From Rugamonas rivuli (lineage in GTDB: Bacteria; Pseudomonadota; Gammaproteobacteria; Burkholderiales; Burkholderiaceae_D): a stretch of DNA of 64,000 nucleotides. Below are positions 48,995 through 57,677 of this stretch, piece by piece. Position numbers and translations under genes: made by a program. Positions within the stretch are counted from its first letter, which is position 1; each line of letters begins with the position of its first letter. Under the pieces are notes generated by a model that was not told where the DNA came from, searched no databases, and worked only from the letters and a program-made list of their open reading frames with translations. The DNA lies in contig NZ_WHUF01000002.1 in NCBI RefSeq assembly GCF_009380165.1, positions 558,001-622,000 of the forward strand, written 5' to 3'.

Positions 48995-50450
48995 GCGAGT
49001 GCCTGAACGGCTGGGCAGGATCTGGCCGCAGTCGCTGCTGGGCCGCCTGATGCTGGTGATGGCGGCCGGCCTGCTGGTGACGCAGCTGGCGGCCAGCGTG
49101 ATCTGGGCCAGCCAGCTGCGCGCCAAGGCGCAGGTGGAGGCGCAGTCGGCGTCGCAGTACATGGCGCACGGCGCTTCCGGCGCGATCCGTTTCTTCCGCA
49201 GCCTGCCGCCGAACTACCGCCTGCTGCTGATCCAGCAGCTGCGCGAGATGGGCGGCACGCGCTTCTTCGTCAACCTCAATCACGCCTACGTGCCGGTGCA
49301 GCAGATCGCTCCACATCCGCTGGCCAGCAGCGTGCTGGCGACGGTGGGCGCGACGCTGAAAAGCGATCTGCCGCATTCGCCCAGCTTCCACCTGGCTTTC
49401 GCCTGGCCGGAGCAGCTGGTGGTGTCCGAAGACGGCGTGCACCTGAGCGACCTGCCGGACGCCTGGGTCCAGCACATCCTGCTGCTGCAACCGGACCCCG
49501 CGCCCATCCTGGTGATCCAGACCGAGATCGAGCCGGGCAACTGGCTGTACATGGCGGCGCTGATGCCCAACCCGTACTTCTTGAGCAGTAACGATCCGCT
49601 GGCGTGGGACCGCCTGTCCCTGCAAGGCCTGTCGCTGGCCGTGGTGCTGCTGCTTTGCCTGCTGGTGGTGCGCTGGATCACGCGCCCGCTGGCCGCCTTG
49701 TCCGATGCCGCCGCCGCCTTTGGCCAGGGCCAGGACGACCGCGCGCCGCCGCTGCCGGAGACGGGCAGCCGGGAATTCATCAACACCGCACGCGCCTTCA
49801 GCGCCATGCGCGAGCGCATCCAGCGCTACATCGAGGATCGCGAGCGGCTGTTCATCTCGATCTCGCACGACTTGCGCACGCCGATCACGCGCCTCAAGCT
49901 GCGCTCCGAACTGCTGGACGACGAGGCGCTGCGCAACGAGTTCGAAGAGGACCTCGATGAACTGGACATGATGGTCAAAGGTGCGCTGCAATGCGTGAAG
50001 GACAGCGACATCCATGAGAACCCGGCCGAGGTCAAGCTGGACGCGCTGCTGGGCCGCCTGGTGCGCAGCGCGCGGCTGGCCGGACACGAAGTGGGCTATC
50101 GCGACAGCAGCATCACGGTGCGTGCCAAGCCGCTGGCCTTGAAGCGCGCCATCGGCAACCTGCTGGACAACGCCTTGTACTACGGCGACCGCGCCGAGAT
50201 CAGCGTCAGCAGCGGGCCGGACGTGGTGGCGATCGCCGTGCGCGACCACGGCCCCGGCGTGCCGGACGATGCTTTCGCCAGCCTGTTCGATCCCTACGTG
50301 CGGCTGGCGCACGGCCGCGAGCAGAACGACGCCGGCATGGGCCTGGGCCTGGGCATCGCCCGCAGCGTGATCGAAGCCCACGGCGGCCAGCTGGTGCTGG
50401 AGAACCATCCCGAAGGAGGCTTGAACGCCACCATCCGCCTGCCGGCTTGA
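48987..50450 (+). CDS. Membrane sensor histidine kinase with periplasmic domain
   Basis: A 487-residue EnvZ-like kinase. There is a membrane segment at about 16-38, a periplasmic domain of roughly 150 residues, a second membrane segment (SLAVVLLLCLLVVRW), a HAMP domain (about 225-280), phospho-acceptor LFISISHDLRTPITRLKLRS and ATPase boxes AIGNLLDNALYYG (N), RDHGPGVPDD (G1) and MGLGLGIARSVIEAHGG (G2). The ATG at 48987 overlaps the regulator stop. The periplasmic domain is large enough to receive a signal from the binding protein encoded two genes upstream. Confidence 0.93.
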   Translation: MLKRVPERLGRIWPQSLLGRLMLVMAAGLLVTQLAASVIWASQLRAKAQVEAQSASQYMAHGASGAIRFFRSLPPNYRLLLIQQLREMGGTRFFVNLNHAYVPVQQIAPHPLASSVLATVGATLKSDLPHSPSFHLAFAWPEQLVVSEDGVHLSDLPDAWVQHILLLQPDPAPILVIQTEIEPGNWLYMAALMPNPYFLSSNDPLAWDRLSLQGLSLAVVLLLCLLVVRWITRPLAALSDAAAAFGQGQDDRAPPLPETGSREFINTARAFSAMRERIQRYIEDRERLFISISHDLRTPITRLKLRSELLDDEALRNEFEEDLDELDMMVKGALQCVKDSDIHENPAEVKLDALLGRLVRSARLAGHEVGYRDSSITVRAKPLALKRAIGNLLDNALYYGDRAEISVSSGPDVVAIAVRDHGPGVPDDAFASLFDPYVRLAHGREQNDAGMGLGLGIARSVIEAHGGQLVLENHPEGGLNATIRLPA

Positions 50451-50486
50451 GCATAAACGCAACAGCATGCAACAGCGCGCAATACA

Positions 50487-50569
50487 TTTTGTAAGGCTCT
50501 GTGAAGTTTTGTTGCAGCCGCCGTCACGCGCTCCCGCCAGGCCCGTCCTTACGCGTAAGGAACTGTAAG
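50487..50569 (+). promoter_or_regulatory. Periodic GTAAG boxes upstream of NagX-GH18 genes
   Basis: Three consecutive 10-base units at 50487-50516 begin with TTTTGTAAGG. At 50555-50569, GTAAGGAACTGTAAG repeats GTAAG at a 10-base period and overlaps the palindrome CCTTACGCGTAAGG (50547-50560). The layout matches 34197-34299. Likely binding sites for the OmpR-type regulator encoded just upstream. Confidence 0.5.
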
Positions 50570-50680
50570 CCGGGCAGGGAATTGAATAATGAAATCAAAG
50601 GCTTATGGTCATTCGCCGTGCCTTGGCGAAGATGATAACGTTTGCAGCAACCCAATACATTCACTGAAAGTCGACGATCA

Positions 50681-51793
50681 ATGAAAACACAGCATCAACG
50701 TTCGCAAGCCATCGACGTGCTGCGGGGCCTGACGGTCGCGCTGATGATCATGGTGAACATGCCGGGCACGCCGGCCACCACCTACGCGCCTTTCCTGCAC
50801 GCCGAATGGCACGGCCTGACGTTGACCGACCTGGTGTTCCCGACCTTTATGTTCGTGGTGGGCACGGCGCTCAGCTTCACGCTGGAGAAGTACGAGGGCA
50901 TGGGCGAGGCGGCGGTGCTGAAGAAAATCTTCACCCGCACAGCGCTGATCTTCCTGTGCGGTTTCCTGATGTACTGGTATCCGTTCTTCAGTACCGAGGG
51001 TGGTTCGCTGACTGTACTGCCGCTGTCCGGCACCCGTATCTTCGGTGTACTGCAACGCATCGCGCTCGGTTACTGCGCCGGTTCGCTGATCCTGCATTAC
51101 TGGAAGGAGAAGGGCGCGCTGGTGTTCGCGGTGCTGGCGCTGCTGGGCTACTGGGCCGTCATGTACGGCTTCGGCGACTACACGCTGGCCGGCAACGCGC
51201 AGCGCAAGCTGGACCTGCTGGTGCTGGGCGAGGCGCATATGTATCACGGCGAAGGCATCGCCTTCGATCCGGAGGGCATATTGAGCACGCTGCCATCTAT
51301 CGTCAATGTGTTGGCCGGTTACTTCGCGGGTCGCCTGGTGCGCCGGCTGGGCGCCAGCTACGAGACGGTCGCCAAGCTGGCCATGTCCGGCGCTGTGCTG
51401 ACTGTACTGGCACTGTGCTGGAGCAGTGTATTCCCGCTGAATAAAAAACTGTGGACCAGCTCCTATACGCTGATCACCATCGCCATCGACCTGTTCACGC
51501 TGTCCTTGCTGCTGTATGTGATCGACATGCTGGGCAAGCGTGGCTGGACCTACTTCTTCGAAGTCTTCGGCCGCAACACGCTGTTCATCTACCTGTTCAG
51601 CGAAGTGGTGGCGACCACCTTCTTCCTCTTCAAGATCGGCGACCTGAATGTCTTCGATTGGATCTACCTGAATCTGTTCCGTCCGTGGGCGGGTGCCTAC
51701 AACGGGACGTTGCTGTGGGCGGTGGTGTACATGCTGGGCTGCTGGTTGGTCGGGTATGTGCTGGACCGTCAAAAAATTTATATCAAACTTTAA
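50681..51793 (+). CDS. NagX-like membrane acyltransferase-type protein (DUF5009)
   Basis: A 370-residue integral membrane protein with about 10 hydrophobic segments. It starts SQAIDVLRGLTVALMIMVNMPGTP and continues LTDLVFPTFMFVVGTALSF, the pattern of the heparan-alpha-glucosaminide N-acetyltransferase/NagX family. Members occur in chitin and GlcNAc loci, where they are thought to help move or acetylate amino sugars. The start is chosen at ATG 50681; a TTG 13 codons earlier is in frame. The GH18 gene follows after 15 bases. This supports an amino-sugar role for the whole locus. Confidence 0.85.
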   Translation: MKTQHQRSQAIDVLRGLTVALMIMVNMPGTPATTYAPFLHAEWHGLTLTDLVFPTFMFVVGTALSFTLEKYEGMGEAAVLKKIFTRTALIFLCGFLMYWYPFFSTEGGSLTVLPLSGTRIFGVLQRIALGYCAGSLILHYWKEKGALVFAVLALLGYWAVMYGFGDYTLAGNAQRKLDLLVLGEAHMYHGEGIAFDPEGILSTLPSIVNVLAGYFAGRLVRRLGASYETVAKLAMSGAVLTVLALCWSSVFPLNKKLWTSSYTLITIAIDLFTLSLLLYVIDMLGKRGWTYFFEVFGRNTLFIYLFSEVVATTFFLFKIGDLNVFDWIYLNLFRPWAGAYNGTLLWAVVYMLGCWLVGYVLDRQKIYIKL

Positions 51794-51808
51794 TCGGAGG
51801 AATACGCG

Positions 51809-52963
51809 ATGAAAAAATTACTGATAGCGGCCTGTATCGCCGCTGCGTTGGCCGGTTGCGGGGGCTCCGACCCCGCAGGCCAGCAATCGCCCAAAGCCAT
51901 GGCGCGCATGGGCAATCTGGCTGCGGGGCGTGTCGCGCCGCTGCCGGACACGCCGGCCGATGCCGGCGGCGAGCGCGTGGTGCAGGGCGGCGCGCCTGGC
52001 AGCAAGGCGCTGGCCAACGGCAAGATGGTGCTGGCCTATTATTCGGGCTACAGCAACAACTACAATTCGCTGACCAAGTACTACGCCAACGTCAACGCGG
52101 TGGCCATCGACTTCTGGAACATCACCAGCGCCGGCGCCATTGTCGGCAACGGCGATCCGACGCCGAGCAACGCCATCACCTTCCTCAAGTCCAAGGGCAT
52201 ACCGATTTATGGCTGCATCTCCAACGTCTCCAACGACGGCTGGGATCCGCTCATCTCGCATGCGGTCACGGGCGCCAAGCGCGCCACGGCGGTGGCCAAC
52301 CTGGTTGCCTTCGCCAAGGCCAACGGCTTCGCCGGCATCAATGTCGATTTCGAAGCGGTGGACCAGGCAGATCGCGCCAACCTCAGCGCGTTCTCCGCTG
52401 CGTTGTCCACGGCGCTGCACGCGCAGGGCCTGAAGCTGATCATGACGGTGCCGGCCTTCTCGGCCACCGACGAAAACGATCCTTACAACCTGCCGTTCGA
52501 CCTGGCCGCGCTGGGCCAGTCGGCCGACTATATCCAGGTGATGACCTACGACGAGGCGATCCCTGCCTGGGCGCCGGGCGCGGTCGCCGGTTCCGACTGG
52601 ATGGAGAACGCGCTGGACTATGCCACCAGCAAGGCGCCGGCGGCCAAGGTGTTGAACGGCATTCCGGCCTACGGCTATGACTGGGTGAAGGAAGGCGAGG
52701 GCAGCCAGCTGTTCTGGCGTAACGTGCCGGCGCTGCTGACCAAGTACGGCGTCACGCCGAAGTACGATAACAACGTCAACGCCATCACCTTCAACTACAC
52801 CACCGGCGGCAAGAAGCACACGGTGTGGAATGAGAACGCCAAGAGCGTGACCATGAAAACCGGCCTGGTGAGTGCCTACGGCCTGGCCGGCACCTCGATC
52901 TACGCCTTCGGCATGGAGGACGCCAGCTTCTGGAGCGCCGTCAACGCCGGTCTGAATCAGTAA
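51809..52963 (+). CDS. GH18 family glycosidase lipoprotein
   Basis: A 384-residue lipoprotein: signal KKLLIAACIAAALAGCGGS with the lipobox Cys at residue 17, then an unstructured linker to about residue 70. The GH18 barrel begins KMVLAYYSGYSNNYNSL. The catalytic motif is GFAGINVDFEAVD, with the acid Glu; the usual DxxDxDxE is seen as a variant with Asn for the middle Asp. DYIQVMTYDEAIP is the family's beta-6 motif. Likely cleaves chitin, chitooligosaccharides or similar beta-1,4-GlcNAc bonds at the cell surface or in the periplasm. GGAGGA lies before the ATG. Confidence 0.85.
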   Translation: MKKLLIAACIAAALAGCGGSDPAGQQSPKAMARMGNLAAGRVAPLPDTPADAGGERVVQGGAPGSKALANGKMVLAYYSGYSNNYNSLTKYYANVNAVAIDFWNITSAGAIVGNGDPTPSNAITFLKSKGIPIYGCISNVSNDGWDPLISHAVTGAKRATAVANLVAFAKANGFAGINVDFEAVDQADRANLSAFSAALSTALHAQGLKLIMTVPAFSATDENDPYNLPFDLAALGQSADYIQVMTYDEAIPAWAPGAVAGSDWMENALDYATSKAPAAKVLNGIPAYGYDWVKEGEGSQLFWRNVPALLTKYGVTPKYDNNVNAITFNYTTGGKKHTVWNENAKSVTMKTGLVSAYGLAGTSIYAFGMEDASFWSAVNAGLNQ

Positions 52964-52972
52964 CATCCCCTC

Positions 52973-52996
52973 GCGCAGCGGCGTCCGCCGCTGCGC
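52973..52996 (+). terminator. Hairpin after GH18 gene
   Basis: Perfect 10-bp stem GCGCAGCGGC / GCCGCTGCGC with a 4-base loop, 9 bases after the stop. No T-run follows, so it is either a weak terminator or an mRNA 3' end stabiliser. Confidence 0.55.
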
Positions 52997-53125
52997 ATTC
53001 CAGCCCTATTCCCGGTTTTCTGTCGCCCAGTCCCCCATTTGTGCAGTTCGTCGCAATCCGCATGATCGTTCGTCAAGTGATGGCTATAGTGATCACATAC
53101 CGAAACGCATTCAAGGAGAGCAAAA

Positions 53126-53326
53126 ATGAACATCGCCAAAAACATGGAAGCCATCTTCGTCACCGCCGCCGTTCTGCTGGGCGTATCCGCCTACGCCAGC
53201 GCCGCCGCCGAAGCCACCGTCGCCCTGCAACCCGCCATCCACGTTGCCGCCGCCCACGCTCCGATGCAAGTTGTCGTCATCAAGGCCAAACGCCTGACCG
53301 CAGTGAAAAAAGCCAGCCTGTCGTAA
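53126..53326 (+). CDS. Small secreted hypothetical protein
   Basis: A 66-residue Ala-rich protein. The N-terminus has a hydrophobic stretch (AIFVTAAVLLGVSAYASA) that reads as a signal peptide, leaving a mature part of about 40 residues with a basic end (VVIKAKRLTAVKKASLS). A strong AAGGAGAG site precedes the ATG. Similar tiny exported proteins are common in Oxalobacteraceae, but no domain is recognised and no function can be given. TATAGT at 53085-53090 could be its -10. Confidence 0.6.
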   Translation: MNIAKNMEAIFVTAAVLLGVSAYASAAAEATVALQPAIHVAAAHAPMQVVVIKAKRLTAVKKASLS

Positions 53327-53423
53327 TTTGACAATTGGTCGTACTGCAAAGATTGCTAGAAAGCTTAGTGCGCTGCTACATTAGCCCTTTGCCGCACCAA
53401 GAACAACATCAGAGGAACCGATA

Positions 53424-54191
53424 ATGAACAAGCTTTTCCAATTTGGCCTGCTGTTTGCCGCTTTCTGTGCGCTGTTTGGCCGCGCCCAGGCTGCCGACGA
53501 AGCCACCGAGAAGCGCGTCATCACGCTGGATGCCCGCGTGGTGCGCGTCAAGCTCGACGGCGTACTCGACTTGAAGCTGCGCCAGGGCGCCACGCCTTCG
53601 TTGACGCTCTACGCGGACAAGCGCACCATGGAAAAGATTACGACATCGACCGCCGGCGATACGCTGCACCTGGAGACCGAAGGGCGGGGGCTGAAGATAG
53701 GCCGCTCCTCCACGCGTGCCGAGCTGGTGCTGCCGATGTTGCGGGAAGTGGTGTCCGAGGGCGTGGGCTCGACCGAGATCAACGGCTTCAGCGGAGACGA
53801 ACTGGAATTGACGATGGATGGCGCCGGCACGATGAAGGTGGTCTGTGACTACAAAGTCCTGAAGGCCAACCTGGGCGGCGTCGGCAGCATGCATCTGTGG
53901 GTCAGCGAGAACGACAGCGTGGAACTGGATCTGCGCGGCGCCGGCTACATCACGCTGGGCGGCAACAGCAAGTCGCTGAAGGCGACGCTGGGCGGACTGG
54001 GCGGATTGAATGCGCAGAAGTTCCAGGCCGACTCCGTCAACATCGACCTGAGCGGTCTGGGCAACGCCACGGTCAACGCCAAGACCAATGCGACATTGAA
54101 CTTGAGCGGCCTGGGATCGGTCACTGTCTATGGCAAGCCCCTGAACCGCAACGTGAGCGTTGACGGTCTGGGCAAGGTAAGTTGGAAGTAA
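53424..54191 (+). CDS. Secreted GIN-domain (DUF2807) protein
   Basis: A 255-residue exported protein with signal peptide (residues 1-23, GRAQAAD). The rest is a repetitive right-handed beta structure with short units such as VVSEGVGSTEINGFSGDEL, LTMDGAGTMKV, ANLGGVGSMHLWV, LSGLGNATV and LNLSGLGSVTVYG, each carrying a G-x-G turn. This is the putative auto-transporter adhesin head GIN domain (DUF2807). The role is unknown; a surface or periplasmic binding function is a guess. AGAGGAA lies upstream. The TPR-like gene follows after 20 bases and may be cotranscribed. Confidence 0.8.
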   Translation: MNKLFQFGLLFAAFCALFGRAQAADEATEKRVITLDARVVRVKLDGVLDLKLRQGATPSLTLYADKRTMEKITTSTAGDTLHLETEGRGLKIGRSSTRAELVLPMLREVVSEGVGSTEINGFSGDELELTMDGAGTMKVVCDYKVLKANLGGVGSMHLWVSENDSVELDLRGAGYITLGGNSKSLKATLGGLGGLNAQKFQADSVNIDLSGLGNATVNAKTNATLNLSGLGSVTVYGKPLNRNVSVDGLGKVSWK

Positions 54192-54211
54192 AACACACAC
54201 ACCTACGCGAC

Positions 54212-54820
54212 ATGAAAAAATTCATACTAGCGATCGGTCTCGCACTGGGCCTGCAACAGGCTGCGATGGCCGGATTCGCCGAAGGCGCTACCGCCTATAA
54301 CAACAAAAACTACTCGGCGGCCTTGAAAGAGATATCGCCGCTCGCCAAAGCCGGCAATGCCGACGCCCAGCACCTGCTGGGCTTGATGTATTACATGGGC
54401 CGTGGCGTCACCCAGGATTACAAGCAGGCGCTGGAGTGGCACCGCAAGGCCGCGCTGCAGGGCAAGGCCGACGCGCAGTATGTGGTCGGCGCCATGTACT
54501 ACACCGGCAATGCCGTGATCCAGGACCACAAGCAGGCCGTCACCTGGTTCCGCAAGGCGGCCGAGCAGGGCCACCCGGACGCGCAGCAGGCGCTGGGGCT
54601 GATGTATCGCTATCACATGGCCGGCATGCCGCAGGATAACGTAATCGCCTACATGCTGTGGAACCTGGCTGCGGCCAACGGTTCGATGAACGCGGCCGAG
54701 CAGCGTTCGGCCGTGGTCAAGAGCATGACGCCGGAGCAGATCGAGGAAGGGCAGGCGCTGTCGGCCGCCTGGAAACCGAACACGCCCTTGCCCAAGCAAT
54801 CGCGCACCGGCGGCAGCTAA
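54212..54820 (+). CDS. Sel1-repeat (TPR-like) exported protein
   Basis: A 202-residue protein with a signal peptide (residues 1-19, QQAAMA). It carries three Sel1-like repeats: ADAQHLLGLMYYMGRGVTQD, ADAQYVVGAMYYTGNAVIQD and PDAQQALGLMYRYHMAGMPQD. The C-terminal half ends in a polar, basic tail. Sel1 repeats form a superhelix that binds proteins; no partner is apparent. The start at 54212 is the ATG of the signal peptide; an ATG ten codons upstream overlaps the previous gene. Function unknown. Confidence 0.8.
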   Translation: MKKFILAIGLALGLQQAAMAGFAEGATAYNNKNYSAALKEISPLAKAGNADAQHLLGLMYYMGRGVTQDYKQALEWHRKAALQGKADAQYVVGAMYYTGNAVIQDHKQAVTWFRKAAEQGHPDAQQALGLMYRYHMAGMPQDNVIAYMLWNLAAANGSMNAAEQRSAVVKSMTPEQIEEGQALSAAWKPNTPLPKQSRTGGS

Positions 54821-54866
54821 TTTTCAGCTGTCGTACAATCGCCCTTTCTTCACGAGAGGGCGAGCC

Positions 54867-55847
54867 ATGCGCGCGATTGAAATCACCCATCCCGGCCCGG
54901 CCGATGTCCTGAAACTGTGCGAACGGCCGATGCCGGTCGTCCGAGGCGGCGAAGTACTGATCAAGGTCCATGCGGCCGGCGTCAACCGCCCCGACGTGTT
55001 CCAGCGCATGGGCAACTACGCGCCGCCAGCAGGCGCTTCCGACCTGCCTGGCCTGGAGGTGGCCGGCGAGATCGTCGACGGCGATCTCGATTACACCACC
55101 TTCGATATCGGCGACAAGGTTTGCGCGCTGGTGCAGGGCGGCGGCTACGCCGAGTACGTGGTCGCGCCGCTGGAGCAGGTGCTGCCCATCCCCAAGGGCT
55201 GGAGCATGCTGGAAGCCGCCACCATCCCCGAAAACTACTACACCGTGTGGAGCAATGTGTTCGACCGCGCCCATCTGAGCGAGGGCGAGACGCTGCTGGT
55301 GCAGGGCGGCAGCTCGGGCATCGGCGTGACGGCGATCCAGCTGGCCAGCGCGCTGGGCCACCGCGTGTTCGCCACCGCAGGCAGCGACGACAAGGTCGCC
55401 GCCTGCATGCAGCTGGGCGCCGAGCGCGGCATCAATTACAAGACCGAGGATTTCGCCACCGTCGTCAAGTCGCTGACCAATGACCGCGGCGCCGACGTCA
55501 TCCTCGACATGGTGGGCGGCGACTACCTGCCGCGTGAGATATCCTGCCTGGCCGACGACGGCCGCATCGCGCTGATCGCCACGCTGGGCGGCGGCAAGGC
55601 CACGGTGGACCTGGGCCAGGTGCTGCGCCGCCGGCTGACCATCACCGGTTCGACCCTGCGCCCGCGTTCGGCCGCCTTCAAGGGCGCGATCGCCAAGCAG
55701 CTGCTGGACAAGGTCTGGCCGCTGATGGCGGCGCGCAAGCTCAAGCCGGTGATCTACGAAGTGTTCCCGCTGGAGCAGGCCGCCGCCGCGCACGCGCTGA
55801 TGGAGAGCAGCAATCATGTCGGCAAGATCATGTTGCAAGTCATCTAG
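54867..55847 (+). CDS. NAD(P)H-quinone oxidoreductase, PIG3 type
   Basis: A 326-residue zinc-independent medium-chain reductase. The N-terminal catalytic domain contains AAGVNRPDVFQRMGNYAPPAG and LPGLEVAGEIV. The nucleotide-binding domain contains LVQGGSSGIGVTAIQLASALG (AxxGxxG form for NADPH) and TATAGSDDK-like pattern FATAGSDDKV. It probably reduces quinones or other electrophiles. In relatives this gene lies between pnp and tpiA, which fits its position directly before tpiA here. GAGAGGGCGA precedes the ATG. Confidence 0.9.
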   Translation: MRAIEITHPGPADVLKLCERPMPVVRGGEVLIKVHAAGVNRPDVFQRMGNYAPPAGASDLPGLEVAGEIVDGDLDYTTFDIGDKVCALVQGGGYAEYVVAPLEQVLPIPKGWSMLEAATIPENYYTVWSNVFDRAHLSEGETLLVQGGSSGIGVTAIQLASALGHRVFATAGSDDKVAACMQLGAERGINYKTEDFATVVKSLTNDRGADVILDMVGGDYLPREISCLADDGRIALIATLGGGKATVDLGQVLRRRLTITGSTLRPRSAAFKGAIAKQLLDKVWPLMAARKLKPVIYEVFPLEQAAAAHALMESSNHVGKIMLQVI

Positions 55848-55934
55848 GTCAATTCCGGGTCAAGAATGGCGCAGGGAGCTGGGCTCGACCGTAGTATTTT
55901 TGCGATTTCCGGGGCGACGCGCCCAGCCGCTGGT

Positions 55935-55964
55935 TTGACCGGGCTTCCAGCCTCGCGTTAAAAT
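55935..55964 (+). promoter_or_regulatory. Sigma-70 promoter of tpiA
   Basis: TTGACC (55935-55940, 5/6) and TAAAAT (55959-55964, 5/6) with an 18-base spacer. The start site would be about 20 bases before the tpiA ATG. Confidence 0.6.
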
Positions 55965-55990
55965 AGCGGGTTATTGAATTTTAGGCTACT

Positions 55991-56737
55991 ATGCGTCGCA
56001 AACTCGTCATCGGCAACTGGAAAATGAACGGCAATCGGGCCGGCAACACTGCTTTATTGTCGGGCATTATCGCCGGCTTGAACGACTTTGGCGCCGATTG
56101 CGCAGTCTGCGTACCGGCTCCTTACCTGGCCCAGTGCCAGGCTGAACTGCAAGACAGCCCGGTCGCCTGGGGCGCGCAGGATCTGTCGGTTCACGCAGCC
56201 GGCGCCTACACCGGCGAAGTCTCGGCCGCGATGCTGGTCGATTTCGGTGCCCGCTATGTGCTGTGCGGTCACTCCGAGCGCCGCGCCTATCACAAGGAAA
56301 GCAGCGAGCTGGTGGCGCAGAAAGCCGTCGCGGCGCTGGCTGCCGGCTTGACGCCGGTGGTGTGTGTGGGCGAAACGCTGGAGCAGCGCGAAGCAGGGGA
56401 GACCGAAGCGGTCATCTGCGGCCAGCTGCAAGCAGTGCTGGATGTGGTTGCCGCCGACGACCTGGCCAAGATTGTTGTTGCTTACGAGCCTGTCTGGGCC
56501 ATCGGCACCGGCAAGACCGCCACGCCGCAGATCGCCCAGGAGGCGCACGCCTTGCTGCGCGCGCGCGTGGCGCAGAAGAATGCGCCGGTCGCGGCCGGCA
56601 TGCAGATTTTGTACGGCGGCAGCATGAAGCCGGACAATGCGAAAGAATTGATGGCCCAGCCTGATATCGACGGCGGCCTGATAGGTGGTGCCGCATTAAA
56701 AGCGGCGGATTTCCTCGGGATTATCCAGGCCGTGTAA
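55991..56737 (+). CDS. tpiA: Triosephosphate isomerase
   Basis: Glycolytic enzyme interconverting dihydroxyacetone phosphate and glyceraldehyde-3-phosphate. The 248 residues contain the substrate Lys in GNWKMNGN, catalytic His in VLCGHSERR, catalytic Glu in [18 protein letters not shown] and the phosphate loop [11 protein letters not shown]. Size and motifs are standard. The gene is followed by secG after 48 bases, a usual arrangement in beta- and gammaproteobacteria. Confidence 0.98.
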   Translation: MRRKLVIGNWKMNGNRAGNTALLSGIIAGLNDFGADCAVCVPAPYLAQCQAELQDSPVAWGAQDLSVHAAGAYTGEVSAAMLVDFGARYVLCGHSERRAYHKESSELVAQKAVAALAAGLTPVVCVGETLEQREAGETEAVICGQLQAVLDVVAADDLAKIVVAYEPVWAIGTGKTATPQIAQEAHALLRARVAQKNAPVAAGMQILYGGSMKPDNAKELMAQPDIDGGLIGGAALKAADFLGIIQAV

Positions 56738-56785
56738 GTTGTAGAAACAAAACGATACAAATCTTTTATTTTTGAATGGAATAAC

Positions 56786-57202
56786 ATGAACTCCTTGTTC
56801 AATCTGGTTATCGTAGTGCAGGTGGTCTCCGCAATCGCCATTATCGGCCTGGTATTGCTGCAACATGGCAAGGGCGCCGACATGGGCGCGGCCTTCGGTT
56901 CGGGCGCCTCGGGCAGCCTGTTCGGCGCCACCGGCTCGTCGAACTTCATGTCCAAGTCGACCGGCGTTGCTGCCGCGATCTTCTTCAGCGCCACGCTGGC
57001 CCTGTCGTACATCTCGACCCAGCACAGCAGCGGCGTAGTCAGCGGCGGCGTGATGGACAAGGCCGTGCCAGCGGCGCCAGCCCCGGTTCCAGCGACCGGC
57101 GCAGCAGCGATTCCGACCGCGCCCGCAGCAGCACCGGCCGCTCCGGCAGCCGCTCCAGCCGCTCCGGCAGCAACGGGTCCTGCAGCTTCGATCCCAAAGT
57201 AA
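56786..57202 (+). CDS. secG: Preprotein translocase subunit SecG
   Basis: A 138-residue inner-membrane subunit of SecYEG. Two membrane helices (NLVIVVQVVSAIAIIGLVLLQ and SKSTGVAAAIFFSATLALSY) flank the conserved cytoplasmic loop HGKGADMGAAFGSGASGSLFG. The last 45 residues are an Ala/Pro-rich low-complexity tail ending SIPK, longer than in E. coli (110 residues) but common in Burkholderiales. GGAATAAC precedes the ATG. Confidence 0.97.
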   Translation: MNSLFNLVIVVQVVSAIAIIGLVLLQHGKGADMGAAFGSGASGSLFGATGSSNFMSKSTGVAAAIFFSATLALSYISTQHSSGVVSGGVMDKAVPAAPAPVPATGAAAIPTAPAAAPAAPAAAPAAPAATGPAASIPK

Positions 57203-57380
57203 TACAATACTGAACTAAGTAGCGAAGCAAGTTGTAAAATAAGTTGAAGTCCCTTAGCAACTTTTTAAGTTGTTTGCTCATTGTTTTGGCAGTACATTAG
57301 CGTTGCAAGCTAGAAAAACAATTCAGAGTAAAAAGAAGCAAAGATTTATCGTTTTTCTTCTTGTTTTGGCGCAATACGGA

Positions 57381-57409
57381 TTAACAACCGCGTGAAAACA
57401 CAGTAGAAT
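57381..57409 (+). promoter_or_regulatory. Promoter of tRNA-Leu
   Basis: TTAACA (57381-57386, 5/6) and TAGAAT (57404-57409, 5/6) with an ideal 17-base spacer, ending 11 bases before the tRNA. Confidence 0.7.
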
Positions 57410-57420
57410 AGCGGCCTTAC

Positions 57421-57505
57421 GCCGACGTGGTGAAATTGGTAGACACGCTATCTTGAGGGGGTAGTGGCGCAAGCTGTACGAGTTCGAGTCTCGTCGTCGG
57501 CACCA
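57421..57505 (+). tRNA. tRNA-Leu (GAG anticodon)
   Basis: 85 bases including the encoded CCA. Acceptor stem GCCGACG / CGTCGGC; anticodon stem CTATC / GGTAG with loop TTGAGGG, giving anticodon GAG. The long class II variable arm (TGGCGCAAGCTGT) and TTCGAGT T-loop are present. It stands between secG and the nuo operon. Confidence 0.97.
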
Positions 57506-57515
57506 GAAATATAAG

Positions 57516-57557
57516 GCCAGCAAGGGAGCACCGAAGTGTACCTGAGCTGGCTTTTTT
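57516..57557 (+). terminator. Terminator after tRNA-Leu
   Basis: GCCAGC (57516-57521) pairs with GCTGGC (57546-57551) around a 24-base loop, followed by six Ts. A moderately strong intrinsic terminator separating the tRNA from nuoA. Confidence 0.6.
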
Positions 57558-57677
57558 ACGAGGATGTGTCGTTCGATCCTGGTCTAAGCGGTTTTACGAT
57601 TGGGTCGAACGTTAAGAGCACCGCAGAACATCGCAGTGTGTCCTTTTAACCGACCGTTCAATATAAGCTCATCAATC

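Noticed and set aside
53085..53090. TATAGT as a promoter for the small ORF at 53126
   Set aside because: No acceptable -35 at a suitable distance; not listed as a separate feature.
57600..57677. Longer nuoA starting at 57600
   Set aside because: The extra 26 residues are not conserved in NuoA; GTG at 57678 gives the family N-terminus.
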